A stretch of DNA of 64,000 bases, taken from contig NC_079134.1 in assembly GCF_945859705.1 (NCBI RefSeq), positions 70,180,625 to 70,244,624 of the forward strand. The letters are read 5' to 3'. A program made the position numbers and the translations under genes. The notes under the pieces were generated by a model. That model did no database searches, was not told the DNA's origin, and saw only the letters and a list, made by a program, of their open reading frames with translations. Source of the stretch: Episyrphus balteatus. Lineage: Eukaryota > Arthropoda > Insecta > Diptera > Syrphidae. Positions 22,528-32,925 of the stretch are shown in pieces (within the stretch, counting starts at the first letter, position 1; every line of letters begins with the position of its first letter).

Positions 22528-23042
22528 TCGTCGCCCTAGTATTGGAGTGCCGTATACGCCAAATTGCATTCTTTGAACTAGGTATGCAGTCGTATGTTTT
22601 CGAAGTTGCTTTTTTCAAATCTGCTATCCGTTTTTTTCTATCTTTTTTCGTTGCCGAAATATTCACTATTGTTTTGACAAAAACAAGAAATTTTGGCATT
22701 TACGTCAAACTTTTCATGCAATGCAAGAAAATTTTGAGAATTGTTTTGACGTACGTTATGTTTTTTTTTTTGACGTACGTGTATATGAATAAAAGAAACT
22801 TCTGATTTTCATGGCGTATACGACAAACTCATTTTGGACAAAAATTTACATATTTTGAAAACTAAACGAATTGCAGATGTCCAATAACATGTATATAAAA
22901 GACACATTTTAATTATATATCATACTAAAATATCAAAAAATACCAGCGGTTAGTTCTTTCGCAATTATCTTCCGAACATTTAAATGCGATTTCCCAAAAA
23001 TGTAAAAATGGCGTATACGGCACTTCAATACTAGGGCGACGA
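22528..23042. mobile_element. 515-bp MITE in LINE-A (copy 2)
   Basis: The ends and inner sequence are nearly identical to 13670-14183: TCGTCGCCCTAGTATTG termini, ~35-bp inverted repeats reaching CCGTATACGCC, TA at both edges and no coding capacity. It separates the endonuclease and RT parts of LINE-A ORF2. Confidence 0.9.
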
Positions 23043-23905
23043 TATGTCAAAGACGATTTTAGAGAAGCGTAATTAATTTTTTGGAACTTTTTCGAGTAAG
23101 ACTGTTCGCACCTTGACACAAAATTATCGAATTGAAGACTAACTAAACTATGGTCAGTTATTTTAAAATCAAATGCATCTGCTTTATAGTTCATATTAGT
23201 ATTTCTATGCAATCTTAAGAAAATATGATCCAAACATGAAGTACCTCTTGTAGGTTTATTTATCAAAGACACAAAACCAAAAGATGATAAAACAGACAAA
23301 AAATTGTCAGCATCAAACGATTCAGACAAAATATCAATATCTAAGTGCCCTAAGAGGACTTGATTCTTACACCTTTGATTCTCCAAGAATATAGAAAATT
23401 CGTCCACAAAAGCCTTTATACTGAAAAAATGAAATCTGTACACACAAACAAAACAAAAACGAACGCCAGATATCTCACAATTTACGACAATCAAATCGGC
23501 AGATTTTAGTCTGGGATAGGAAATATCGCACACAATGTCACTTCTACAAAAAACTGCTACACCTCCAGCAGCGTAAGAATTATTACAATAAGCAGAAAAC
23601 GTAAAATTTGGAATTATATAATTAGCTACTTCATAATCATAAATCCATATCTCAGACAAAAATATGAGATCAGGTAAATGATTTAGAGATGCGAGATGAG
23701 CCAAAAAAACATCAAAATTTTTTCGAACACTGCGGATGTTTTGATGAACTACAGAGAAACCGGAATAAGAATCTACGTTAGGATGATCAATACAGAGACA
23801 ATTAATTTCATCATAATTCATAAAAGAAAAGTTACTATTATTATTATTATTTATTACATAAGGAGGATTCTCTAAAAAACTTATATTATTATTATTAAAC
23901 ATCAT
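23043..23905 (-). pseudogene. LINE-A ORF2 endonuclease domain, copy 2
   Basis: The frame has the same start (MMFNNNNISFLENPP) and the same endonuclease blocks as copy 1, here with the motif ITDHSLVSLQFD intact at the catalytic SDH position. The domain is therefore complete, but it runs into the MITE at 23042, which supplies ~40 foreign codons before a stop near 22925. The RT half continues on the other side of the MITE at 22526. Endonucleases of this family nick target DNA to prime reverse transcription. Confidence 0.85.
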
Positions 23906-23921
23906 ATTATATTATACAAAA

Positions 23922-24345
23922 TTAACAAAATTCAAAATTATTTTTAGAATAATCCTCCACACTTTTAATTTTAATAACCTTTTCGCCTTCCTTTCTTCTG
24001 ATAAATACTGTTGAGCTCCGAACCCGGGCATAATCACATTTACCCTGAATTTTAAGCTGTTTGGCCTTCTGTAGAAGCGAACGTGTATGTGCAGTAAGAC
24101 TATCGTTTATGAATATTTTATTTTTTGCTTTCCCATTATTATTGTATTGGTCACCAAAGGTATTTGCTGACAATTTGATTTTGTCTGTGCGCAGCTTGTT
24201 CATTACTTTTAATTTGAGAGACAGTTTTAAGAACTTCACGCAAACAATATTAGACACAGCGTTATTTAAGACATCACTTTTTTTCTTCAGAGTCTTAACG
24301 TAACACGATTCAATGTCATCTCTTTCAATTTTCTCTTTCGATTTT
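23922..24345 (-). pseudogene. LINE-A ORF1 C-terminal fragment, copy 2
   Basis: The readable minus frame extends upstream of the first ATG (24257) to about 24345, beginning near LRKSKEKIERDDIES. It contains the FP-C-like segment KIFINDSLTAHTRSLLQKAK followed by YARVRSSTVFIRRKEGEK, homologous to the end of LINE-B ORF1. The N-terminal coiled coil is absent. The 3' end is 16 bp from the ORF2 start. Confidence 0.65.
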
Positions 24346-24452
24346 CGTAATTTGGTCGGGGGAGTTACATATTTATTATTTAAATTATACGAGAAGCATT
24401 TCGATGAGATACCTTACATCAATCTATAACACAGAAAGTTTCATTGTTGACA

Positions 24453-24800
24453 GAGTTTGCACCTCAGCTCTTTTTTGAGGTCAGTATTAAAAATTTAAAT
24501 TGAAGACAAACATTTTTTTAAGTAAGACTAGACAAATTTAGAATTTGAATTATGTGTAAAAGCACTACCTTTAATTTAATACATAAATAGTGAATATAGC
24601 CCCATCTGTTTGGGAGCTAGAGCCAATTTTATTCACCAAACAATGAAAAAACAGAGATTTTTGATATTTTGAGCGAGTGTCGGCACCATTTAGACTTATC
24701 CAATGGAGCTTAAATTTTGGATATCTTAAAATCTGCAAAGGCTGAATATTTTATGGGGTTCCCCCGAAAAAAAATCGACAAAAAATTTGCGGTCACTCTA
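24453..24800. repeat. Repeat X, copy 2
   Basis: This is a near-identical counterpart of 15550-15896 in the same orientation, from GAGTTTGCACC to GGTCACTCTA. It lies upstream of the LINE-A ORF1 remnant, and the 851-bp MITE starts 33 bp beyond its right end. Confidence 0.75.
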
Positions 24801-24833
24801 ATGTACATGTACTCATATATGATAGCTTCATTA

Positions 24834-25684
24834 GAGTCGTTCGTGGTAAGTGTGCGCAGCCGGTAAGTGTGCGCATTGCTATTTTCTCGAAACTAGTGTA
24901 AAAATTTAAATTTCTGCTGATGCACAATTAATTAGATATCTGATCTTCGTCGAAGTCCGTTATATTTATGCTTCTGTTGTTTTTAATGTTTCGAGAAAAA
25001 GCAAAAGAAAAAAAAGCTAACTTTCCTTAAAATTTTTCACACTTTTCAAACTGTCTTTGACTTAAAGTGAAATCAATTGATTTTTTTTATTGAGCTTACT
25101 ATTTAAACTTTATATTCCAATAAAAATGTTATTGTTTTTTGTATTTATTTATTAATATTTTATCAAAAACAATAAAAAACTGCATTTGGGGTAAGTGTAC
25201 GCAAAAATTTGGGGGCAAGTGTGCGCATGCAAATGCATGGGATTCCACTGAAAATATATGTATTTGCATAAAATGCTTCAAAATGCATCAAAATTTCACA
25301 GTGTACAGAATAAATCAAAATAATGAGAAAATCGTATGGGAGCGGGGGTCTTACACCCCTCATTTGGGTTTTAAATGTCTTTAAAAGTTGAAAAAAAAAA
25401 CAATAGATATTCATCTAGATTACTAAGCAAAAGTACCTGCGCACACTTACCGTACACCCTGCGCACACTTACCCCTTCGAAGGGGTAAGTGTGCGCAATA
25501 TGACCTGTTTTGGTTTCTTAGGAAAACATAAATAATTTTATAAATATTAGTTATATTTTAATTGAATTTAAGAAGTCAAAACATGTATCTGTAATAATCA
25601 ATTTACTTTTTTTATGTACATCCTATATTATGCTTGTAATACTTATTCAAAGTCAAAAGTGCGCACACTTACCACAAACGACTC
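24834..25684. mobile_element. 851-bp MITE with repeated GGTAAGTGTGCGCA motif
   Basis: Terminal inverted repeats begin GAGTCGTT(C/T)GTGG and continue TAAGTGTGCGCA. TA flanks both ends (24832-24833 and 25685-25686), and the uninterrupted target exists in copy 1 (15928-15929), which proves the boundaries. The GTAAGTGTGCGCA motif recurs inside at ~24862, ~25190 (one base different), ~25212 (variant), ~25438 and ~25455 (inverted) and ~25484. No transposase frame is seen. Likely a non-autonomous Tc1/mariner-superfamily element. Confidence 0.92.
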
Positions 25685-25876
25685 TAGTCCTTCTCATTCT
25701 CACAAAGGTTAAAATATGGTTTGTTGCGTGTAGTTATTCTATTTTTTTTAGATTTTCATAAAACAAAAAAAAAAATTAAAAAAAATATCACGGTTTTAAA
25801 CCACATAAAAAATAACAAAATTATATATTTATAAACAAGCCAGTTCGTAGCCTCCAACCAGTTGTTGGGCTGACAT

Positions 25877-26211
25877 GTATGGGTTGTTAGTGGGAAAAGG
25901 GGAATACATTCACCCCTATTACGTAAGTCGTTTGTACTAAAACGACACAAAAAACGACTCGCTCGACGTAAAGCAATTATAGTGTCATAGGAAAGAGGGG
26001 CCAAGAGCGAAGGAGACTGCCAAGATAAATTTCTAATTTAAGACAAAATGTAGCTCCCAGAGCAAGTCATTTAAGTATACAAACGACTAACTTAATAGGG
26101 GGATTTCCTCATACAAAGTATGTTAAAAATCTTTTTGACTTCTATTTGCCGCCCCTAAAATCTGCCGCCCTAGGCTCCAGCCTACTCAGCCTTCTGGTAA
26201 ATCCGCCTCTG
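25877..26211 (-). mobile_element. Possible hAT-like element end
   Basis: Read on the minus strand, the right end begins CAGAGGCGGATTTACC followed by a segment containing AGGCTGGAGCCTAGGGCGGC. CAGNGGCGG is a frequent hAT terminus. The opposite inverted end and 8-bp duplication were not found, so the left limit is only the end of the duplicated segment. The call rests on terminal resemblance alone. Confidence 0.3.
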
Positions 26212-26407
26212 CCACCCCCAAATTTTTTTGGCTCATTCGATAGAGAACTGGCTGAATATCATTACCCTGATTTTTCGCACTCGCGAAATTCATTTAATTT
26301 TTTGTTAAATATCTCGATTTCTATTTATCGTACATAAAAGTTGTACATACCCAAAAACGTAGGCAATTAAATTTCGCGTCTTTTATTTTAAGAACACTTT
26401 TTCGATA

Positions 26408-27405
26408 GGGTCAATGTGGGTAAATGTAAACAATTTCATGTCTTTTTTTTCTTTCGACTTTAGATTTTTTTATGTTTTCACGGAACAACTTGAATGGTAT
26501 CTTCAAATGCAAATATGAAATGATGGCAATTCTTCTTTATAAATATAAACAAATATTTCCCAAATTGTTTACATTACTGTCAAATATGGCATGTTTACAA
26601 ATACCCCACCATGTTTGTGTTTTTTTGCAAATTCTGGGTAAATGTAAACGGTGGTATAAAATTTAGAATTTCCTCTTTATCATATGGATAACAACTTGAA
26701 AAACGTTCAAGAAGGTATTTGACAAAAACTTTTTCAAATTCCAATAAAAGTTTTTGTTTTCTTCCTTTCTATTCTTATATAGGCGCCCAATATGCATCCT
26801 GAGCAGCTCTGAACGTACTATTTTTTGTTTTTTTACGTCAAAGGCCAATTTTGCAACATCATCCACTGAAAATGATGGTGTTGGCTACTTTAAAATGTGA
26901 CTCCGCGGCACTTTAGCAGTAGTAATTGACTAAAAATATGTTATTTTTATTAAAACCAATAATTTCACCAAAAATGTATGTTTATATTTACCCCCAGAAT
27001 ACGTTGTTTACATTTACCCATTATGAAAAATATTCTGGGGTAAATGTAAACACATGCAAATCGACATAAATGTCCTGTATTTTAAAATTTGCTTGTATCA
27101 CATAGAATCTACATCAAAATTAAAAGCAAAAAAATATTTGCAAATTATACTGACTTTATTGAATCTGCAAAAATATTTAATTTTTCTGAAAGACTAACGA
27201 CTTGTTTGGCACTTTAAAAAATTATCTTTCACGGAAAATACGCTCGTCGAATGAATTCTCTCTTGACAGCAATGAGCTTGACGTATAAGTTAAAAGATAC
27301 ATGCGTCCGCGATTTGTACTTATGTATGCATCAAATAGATTTAACTGAGCCATGTTATGAGCCATGTTTTCATTTACCCCTGTTTACATTTACCCACATT
27401 GACCA
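26408..27405. mobile_element. 998-bp MITE with repeated GGGTAAATGTAAAC motif
   Basis: Terminal inverted repeats GGTCAATGTGGG + TAAATGTAAACA are present at both ends with TA flanks (26406-26407 and 27406-27407). The GGTAAATGTAAAC motif reappears inside at ~26636 and ~27039 direct, and at ~27005 and, next to the terminal copy, ~27371-27395 inverted. Small frames inside (such as 26663-26866 minus) do not resemble a transposase. The termini align with those of the 24834-25684 element, so both seem to be non-autonomous members of one superfamily (TA target). Confidence 0.88.
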
Positions 27406-27407
27406 TA

Positions 27408-28509
27408 TTCTGAATATTAAAAAAGTTACCAGCCAAAAAAGTAAAAAAAAAACGAAAAAAATGACAATTTTAAAGTTTTGAGCACTTTTTATCAAAATTA
27501 TGAAAAAACGTTCCGAGAAAAGATTATTCATCTTAAAATTCTCTACAGCTCTGCCATACAACTTTTCTTTTATCGCTATAATTGATAAAGTTATTAATAC
27601 TTTCATGTTTGTCTCTAAGTTGCCTTCTTATGCGTATCTTAAGTAATTTTTGAAAATTTTCATTTTCCTTAATAAGTGCGTCGAAACATTTTGCTAAAGC
27701 TGAACGGTTATTAAATTTTTAATGACCTAAAAGTCAAAGCGTACTTACTTGAATACAATTTTGGAAAATGCGTATAGTGGTAGTTAAACATTTTTAAATA
27801 ATAATATAATAATAAAATTAATTTAAATGAATTAAAAACTTTTTCTGAGCTATTGTGGTTAAGAAAAGAACAAATAGAGCTCAGAAAAAGTTTTAATTCA
27901 TTTAAATTAATTTTGTATTTAAATTTTTTTTTTAATTCACTCAGTTTGTTTATTTTTTTTTAAACTGGACTTTAATAAAAAAGCACAAAAAATTAATAGG
28001 TACTCATTAACGTGTTTTTTTTTTTGACTTAAATGATATTAAAAAACGAAGAAAATTGTGTTTGATGCAAAATTGTGGAGAAACGGTTGTCCGCAGAAAA
28101 AAAAGTTTTGAGACAAACTAAAACTGTAATAAATTCTTGATTGGTTGTAAAAAAATCTTTCAAATCAAACGTAGTTTGGCAAAGATAAAACCAAATAAGG
28201 AAAAAGAGAACAAAAATCATAAAAACCGTGGTAACTCGAAAACGGGACGAAAACGAGAAAACTACCTCTTAAGTTTTTCCTCAGGAATCCATGGTTTTCG
28301 TTTGAGGTGGTGACTGTGGGACACCCTGTATTTGAAAATATGTTTAGAAAAGTATAGTATTTCAACTTGTGAGCAATTTTTCTCGTTTAAGCTATGCCTT
28401 AAGAAAAAAAAAACTCAATCAGAAACACATTGAACAAAAGTAACGCCAAGAAAAACATAAATATCGTGTTCTATACTTCTTCTTCTTTTTAGTAATGTCC
28501 TTCTTTTTA
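27408..28509. other. Non-coding AT-rich stretch with one perfect-looking hairpin
   Basis: There is no supported gene. The main structure is an inverted repeat at 27814-27851 and 27878-27914 (see separate entry). Near 28305-28330 the text GGTGACTGTGGGACACCCTGTAT resembles common insect repeat boundaries but no second end was found. Confidence 0.4.
27814..27914. repeat. Hairpin, 37/38-bp arms, 26-base loop
   Basis: The left arm (AAAATTAATTTAAATGAATT through TTTTTCTGAGCT) is complemented by the right arm (AGCTCAGAAAAAG through AATTAATTTT) with a single one-base length difference in an A run. No target duplication was identified. It may be a very short foldback element or a cruciform-prone site. 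Confidence 0.85.
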
Positions 28510-28976
28510 ATAATAAAAAAAATAGATCAATTCTGTTTTTAAACCTTAAAAAAAACACGTGTGCAATTCAATTCACACGTGGTAGAAGTGAAACTTTCAA
28601 AAATTCGGATTGTTACCTTTTTATTGCTTTGGATCAAAAGATATAACATTAGGTAAAAAAAGAACATCTTTCTACCGTTATCTCTGGATTGTGAATATAA
28701 AATTAATACAAATATAGTCCTAGTTATTATCTATCTGTGGTTAAAATTTCATTTATCTATCTATTAATAAAAAAAAAAATAGATCAATTCTGTTTTTAAA
28801 CCTTAAAAAAAAACACGTGTGCAATTCAATTCACACGTGGTAGAATTGAAACTTTCAAAAATTTAGATTGTTACCTTTTTATTGCTTTGGATCAAAAGAT
28901 ATAACATTATGTTAAAAAAGAACATCTTTCTACCGTTATCTCTGGATTGTGAATATAAAATTAATACAAATATAGT
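28510..28976. repeat. Two ~210-bp direct repeats containing a CACGTG-ended palindrome
   Basis: Copies at 28510-28717 and 28764-28976 are nearly identical, separated by ~46 bp. Each contains the imperfect palindrome ACACGTGTG/CACACGTG around CAATTCAATT, plus TTATTGCTTTGGATC and CTACCGTTATCTCTGG. No coding frame is present. Confidence 0.9.
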
Positions 28977-29445
28977 ATAATAAAAAAAAAGGAGCGGAAA
29001 TAAATGCACGCTTAACCTTAATATATCCTTAATCACGAAGATCGGATTATAAGAACTCGAGCTGTAAAGCCAATCATATCCCTTGAATTTTTTCTATATA
29101 CAAAAACAACGGAAAATGTTTTTTTTTTTATATGTGGAAGGATGCGCCGTAAAACGACCAACTCTCCTGCAGCTGCACTCAGCGCCACACCACCAACCAG
29201 AACACAAAAAAAAGCCATAATAAACACATTTTTTTTTTCTATTTGTGAAGAATGACCATGTGCGTATTGTGTGAGTGTGTGTGGTGTAGGTATTGAGAGA
29301 GAGAGAACAGCTAGAATCCATGGGCGGCGAGCACCCCAGACATAGTAACAAAAATTGTCAGGTAAGTTTTCAGGTGTTATCAATGAAAAAAGTTGATCAA
29401 TTCAGGGTTAATCCAATACGGTATCGCTTTAATGTATCCTTACTT
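28977..29445. other. Left flank of gypsy-2; possible host first-exon region (weak)
   Basis: This contains a (TG)n/(GAGA) microsatellite near 29270-29307 and a CAG|GTAAGT consensus splice donor near 29360. A short plus frame (29293 onward, MREREQLESMGGEHP) ends within the next 200 bp. It could be a promoter-proximal exon disrupted by the insertion at 29446, but nothing proves transcription. Confidence 0.2.
29442..29445. other. Target-site duplication, left (ACTT)
   Basis: ACTT immediately before the first gypsy-2 LTR is repeated at 54124-54127 immediately after the third LTR. The copies at the inner LTR borders do not show it. One insertion event or later recombination within one insertion explains the whole block. 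Confidence 0.75.
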
Positions 29446-31578
29446 TGTAACGTGGCAATGGCGGCATTTTTATCATTAAAATTCATACTTAAAAACTAAC
29501 ATGCACATATCTAACTACCATCATAATTAAAATAAAACTTAATAATAATAACTTAAATATAAACTAACTACTCATGCCATAACTAATCTACTATCATCAT
29601 ACATAAGTGTAGGGAGGAGGTGATCATACACACCCCCTCAACCTATCCAGCAACATTATGTGATCCTCGATCCATCCATCCAGTTTCCCCTGTTTCTGAA
29701 TGCATATTATATTCATAGATACAATAATTACAAGCATAGTTGCATTCCGAGAATATATCTGAAATTAAATGAGATATGGTTAATACGATTATCTTATATG
29801 TTAAAATAGATGAGATAGATAAGCAGAAAAAAAATTCAAGCGACTATCTCAGCCTCATCCATTGAGATTAAGGCCAAGATGTCTCCCATTTCTATTGATA
29901 TTTTTTTTTTTTTGCCAATCTATCCAATCATCCAAAATACTTACCCTGCACCTTTTCTTTGATGTTCCTCAGAAACTAAAACTAAAAATATAAAGAAAAG
30001 AAAGTAAAAGAAATGTTAAATTTTATATAAAAAGTATTAAAACAAAACAAATAAAACTTACCAAAGACCTGTTGCCCATCTTCCACCACGTTGAGTTTTC
30101 TTTTATATATTTACACAATTAATTTTGACACTTAACCACAAACACGATTTATCTCACTCTAAAGGGAGAGTGAAGAGTATGGATATACTTTATTTTCTCA
30201 AGTCGGCCATTGCTTTTTGGGACAAATGCAAAAAGGAGAAAAAAAAAAAAAGTAGCAAAGAAAGTGATTGTAGTAGATTGTTTTATAGGAAGCTTAGATC
30301 GTAACCGGAAATGAGATATTTAGTGGCGGTTACACCTTGAATTCCAAAGAAAGTAGTAAAATTGCACGAAATATTAAGAATAGTCTTATAGAAAGCTTAT
30401 AGGATTAAAATCTGCAATAGATACTCTGTGATAGTAGTTTTAAGATAAAAATAAGATTTCAAACTGTGATAATAGGTGTAAGGTAGGAATAAATTTATTA
30501 GTACAATAGTATTAAATGTTAGTAAGCGATATAGTAGTATTATATAACCAATATTGTCTAGAAGATTAAGGAAGACAAACGACAAAACCTCTACTAATAT
30601 CCAGCTATCTTACGGGGATGATTTATGTATTTATAAAACAAAGAAAATTTGGGTTTATGTACACTTAGGATCTTTGTTAGAATGATTAGACAAAGGGTAA
30701 TCAGATAGATTACAAATCTTGATCAGTCCGGTGCTATTAGAACTTTGTACTGCCTTTTAATTTAATTCGATTTTATTTCAAAAATAGAAAAGTGTTGAAG
30801 TTTATAACTTTTCAATAAAAGTAAATAAAAATAATAATTAAAATGAAATAAAAGCAAAGTTCAAGTTATTTTAATAAAAAAAAAAAAAATACTTTAGTCA
30901 CCGAAAGTGCTCCTAATTATTTGAAGTGCTCAAACCCCTAAAAGACTTCAAAAAGATAATAGGATAAAACGAGAAAATTTCAATATTTCAATTTGAATAA
31001 TACGCAGAGGTATGTTAACAAATCCAGGTATGGGTGAAATGGTGATCTAACGTAGATTTTATTTCCGTATAGGTACTAATTAGTGATCCAGGGGCTCCGC
31101 ATTTCAAGGTGGACACGAAAGGTGCCTCTGCCCCCTTTTTTTTTACATTTGTAAGGATACCAATAGATGTCAGGGTATTACTCTATAAATAGTAAAGGAG
31201 TTGTTGAGAGGAAAGAAAATCCATGATCCTGATTTCGAAGGATAAAAGGACCTGACACAAATACTCCATACATATATTGAGATAGTGGTAGACAAGGTCT
31301 ACAAAAATCACATAAAATACATTGAACAATTACAAAAAAAAAAAAAAGATAATTTTTGAAATACATTATCTAAAAGAACAAACAAAAAAAAAAAAAAAAG
31401 AAAAGAGTGTCGTAAAGTTAATTTTATTGTTAATAATTTTTTTTTTTTTAAATTAAATTTTAAATCAGTAATTTTTTTTTATAACGTAAATTTAAAATAA
31501 CGTAATTGAAAAAGTGTCAAATCACAATCTGTCCTTGAAGTGTGCTTTGTTCGCGCAAAAGAAATTTTTAATATTACA

Positions 31579-31590
31579 TATATAAAAAGG
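31579..31590 (+). promoter_or_regulatory. TATA box of gypsy-2 LTR 1
   Basis: TATATAAAAAGG lies 2.1 kb into the LTR, followed ~25-35 bp later by CTGTGCTGCCGGCAGGACG, a plausible start and downstream element. It splits the LTR into a ~2.1-kb U3 and ~1.3-kb R/U5. The same box is at 42271-42282 and 52957-52968. Confidence 0.65.
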
Positions 31591-32601
31591 TATCGTTCCT
31601 GATCTGTGCTGCCGGCAGGACGTCGAGGGACGAGGATAAAACGTGAGTACATTTTTATTGTTAAAAATTTTCTGGGACGAACAAAGATACCCCAGGCCAA
31701 CATATACATATATATATATGCCTTTAAGAACAGAAATTGGTTATTTTCTTTTTTTTATTTAGTTTAAAAATAAATTTTTTTTGAAATTAATTAATTCTTT
31801 TTAAATGAATTCTATACATAATACATTAATGATATTAAAATTTGATATTTCACAAGATAAATAAATGATTTTCCTTTTTATAACGAAGTTGGAAATTTCT
31901 TGATGAACGCTAAATTATAAATAAGATGTGCTAAATATAAAGCGATCAGGTGTGTGAAGGTCTTTGTCAGATCGTTTAAGAAGAGACGATTTGGACATGA
32001 CGTGATATAGTTTTTTTTAGATTCTTAGCTGGTAAGCGAATTAGGGGCCATTTTCTACAAAATTTAGGCCAAAGAAGATGGCAATGGTATGTTTTTCAAA
32101 CATAGGGGAGGGATGGCCAAGCTTATGCCAATAACACCAGGTAAGCCTTCTTGGTTCTAGCGAACCATTATCTTGATGTGACGATGGATATAGGGATAAA
32201 GATATTTTATCTTTTATAAGAAAGATAAAAAGTAAATTAGGTTTAGAATAGTTAGATATAAGGGGGGGTATTATTAATAACTAATATAGTATTCTCTACT
32301 TTAGTTAAAATTAGAGGGTAAGGATTATTTAAACTATATAAATTTAAACATACAATTTAAATAAAAATTAAATAAACTAGGTTAATTAGGTTAATAAATA
32401 CATTTATCTAAATTTTCAATAGGGTATGATATCGTTGTTTATCCATTCTTACATCGGGGTAATGGCATAGGCATTGTGAGTTATGTGCATTTCATTTTAC
32501 TTTCTACCGTCTGATCTTAAGTCCGTCTGATTTACATAATTTAGTAGCTTTCTTTCTATTCTTCTTTTTATTTTATATTCTTCTAAAATCGGCATGATAA
32601 T

Positions 32602-32912
32602 TTTTTTTTGAGATTGAGCGAGCGTGTCAGTAAAGGACAAGAACCACCCCGTCCGACGAGCCTTAGCCGTGCCCGAGACAAGCATGCCGCCGTCCTTCTA
32701 CGAAACACAAAAGTTGCCACTTTGGTACAAGTAAAGCTCATTTCAATCTCAAAAAAAAATTATCAAATTTTTTTTTGAGATTGAGCGAGCGTGTCAGTAA
32801 AGGACAAGAACCACCCCGTCCGACGAGCCTTAGCCGTGCCCGAGACAAGCATGCCGCCGTCCTTCTACGAAACACAAAAGTTGCCACTTTGGTACAAGTA
32901 AAGCTCATTTCA
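32602..32912 (+). repeat. 167-bp duplication at the end of LTR 1
   Basis: A segment starting TTTTTTTGAGATTGAGCGAG and ending CTCATTTCA occurs twice with a 167-bp offset. Between the copies lies TCAATCTCAAAAAAAAATTA, the reverse complement of the sequence at the start of the unit (~32596-32615). LTR 3 has a single unit; LTR 2 has two. Confidence 0.92.
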
Positions 32913-32913
32913 A

Positions 32914-32925
32914 TGGCGCCCAACG
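32914..32925 (+). other. gypsy-2 primer binding site, unit 1
   Basis: TGGCGCCCAACG follows the LTR end after one base (A). It matches 12 bases of the tRNA-Lys(CUU) 3' end from memory; the following AATAG does not continue the match. Confidence 0.85.

Larger units (their letters stand above)
22513..25876 (-). repeat. Copy 2 of the duplicated segment
   Basis: It matches 13655-16127 (LINE-A endonuclease end, internal MITE, ORF1 fragment, repeat X and flank to GGGCTGACAT). It carries an additional 851-bp MITE at 24834-25684, for which copy 1 has the empty site at 15928-15929. It retains the 45-bp endonuclease segment that copy 1 lost. Confidence 0.8.
29446..32912 (+). repeat. gypsy-2 LTR 1 (3467 bp)
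   Basis: It starts TGTAACGTGGCAATGG and ends AAGCTCATTTCA one base before the primer binding site. The last part is a 167-bp tandem duplication (units starting at ~32602 and ~32769). It differs from LTRs 2 and 3 at ~31925 (AAGATG versus ATGATG) and in homopolymer lengths. Short minus-strand frames inside recur in every LTR and are not genes. Confidence 0.95.

Noticed and set aside
26663..26866. Minus frame inside the 998-bp MITE as a transposase remnant
   Set aside because: It starts at GTG, is only 67 codons long and has no DDE or helix-turn-helix pattern that could be defended.
29033..29383. 116-codon minus frame near the left flank of gypsy-2
   Set aside because: It is low in protein character, overlaps microsatellite DNA and has a competing frame in the same place.
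31479..31709. Minus-strand 76-codon frame repeated in all three gypsy-2 LTRs
   Set aside because: It is identical because the LTRs are identical; it overlaps the TATA region antisense and has no protein signature.
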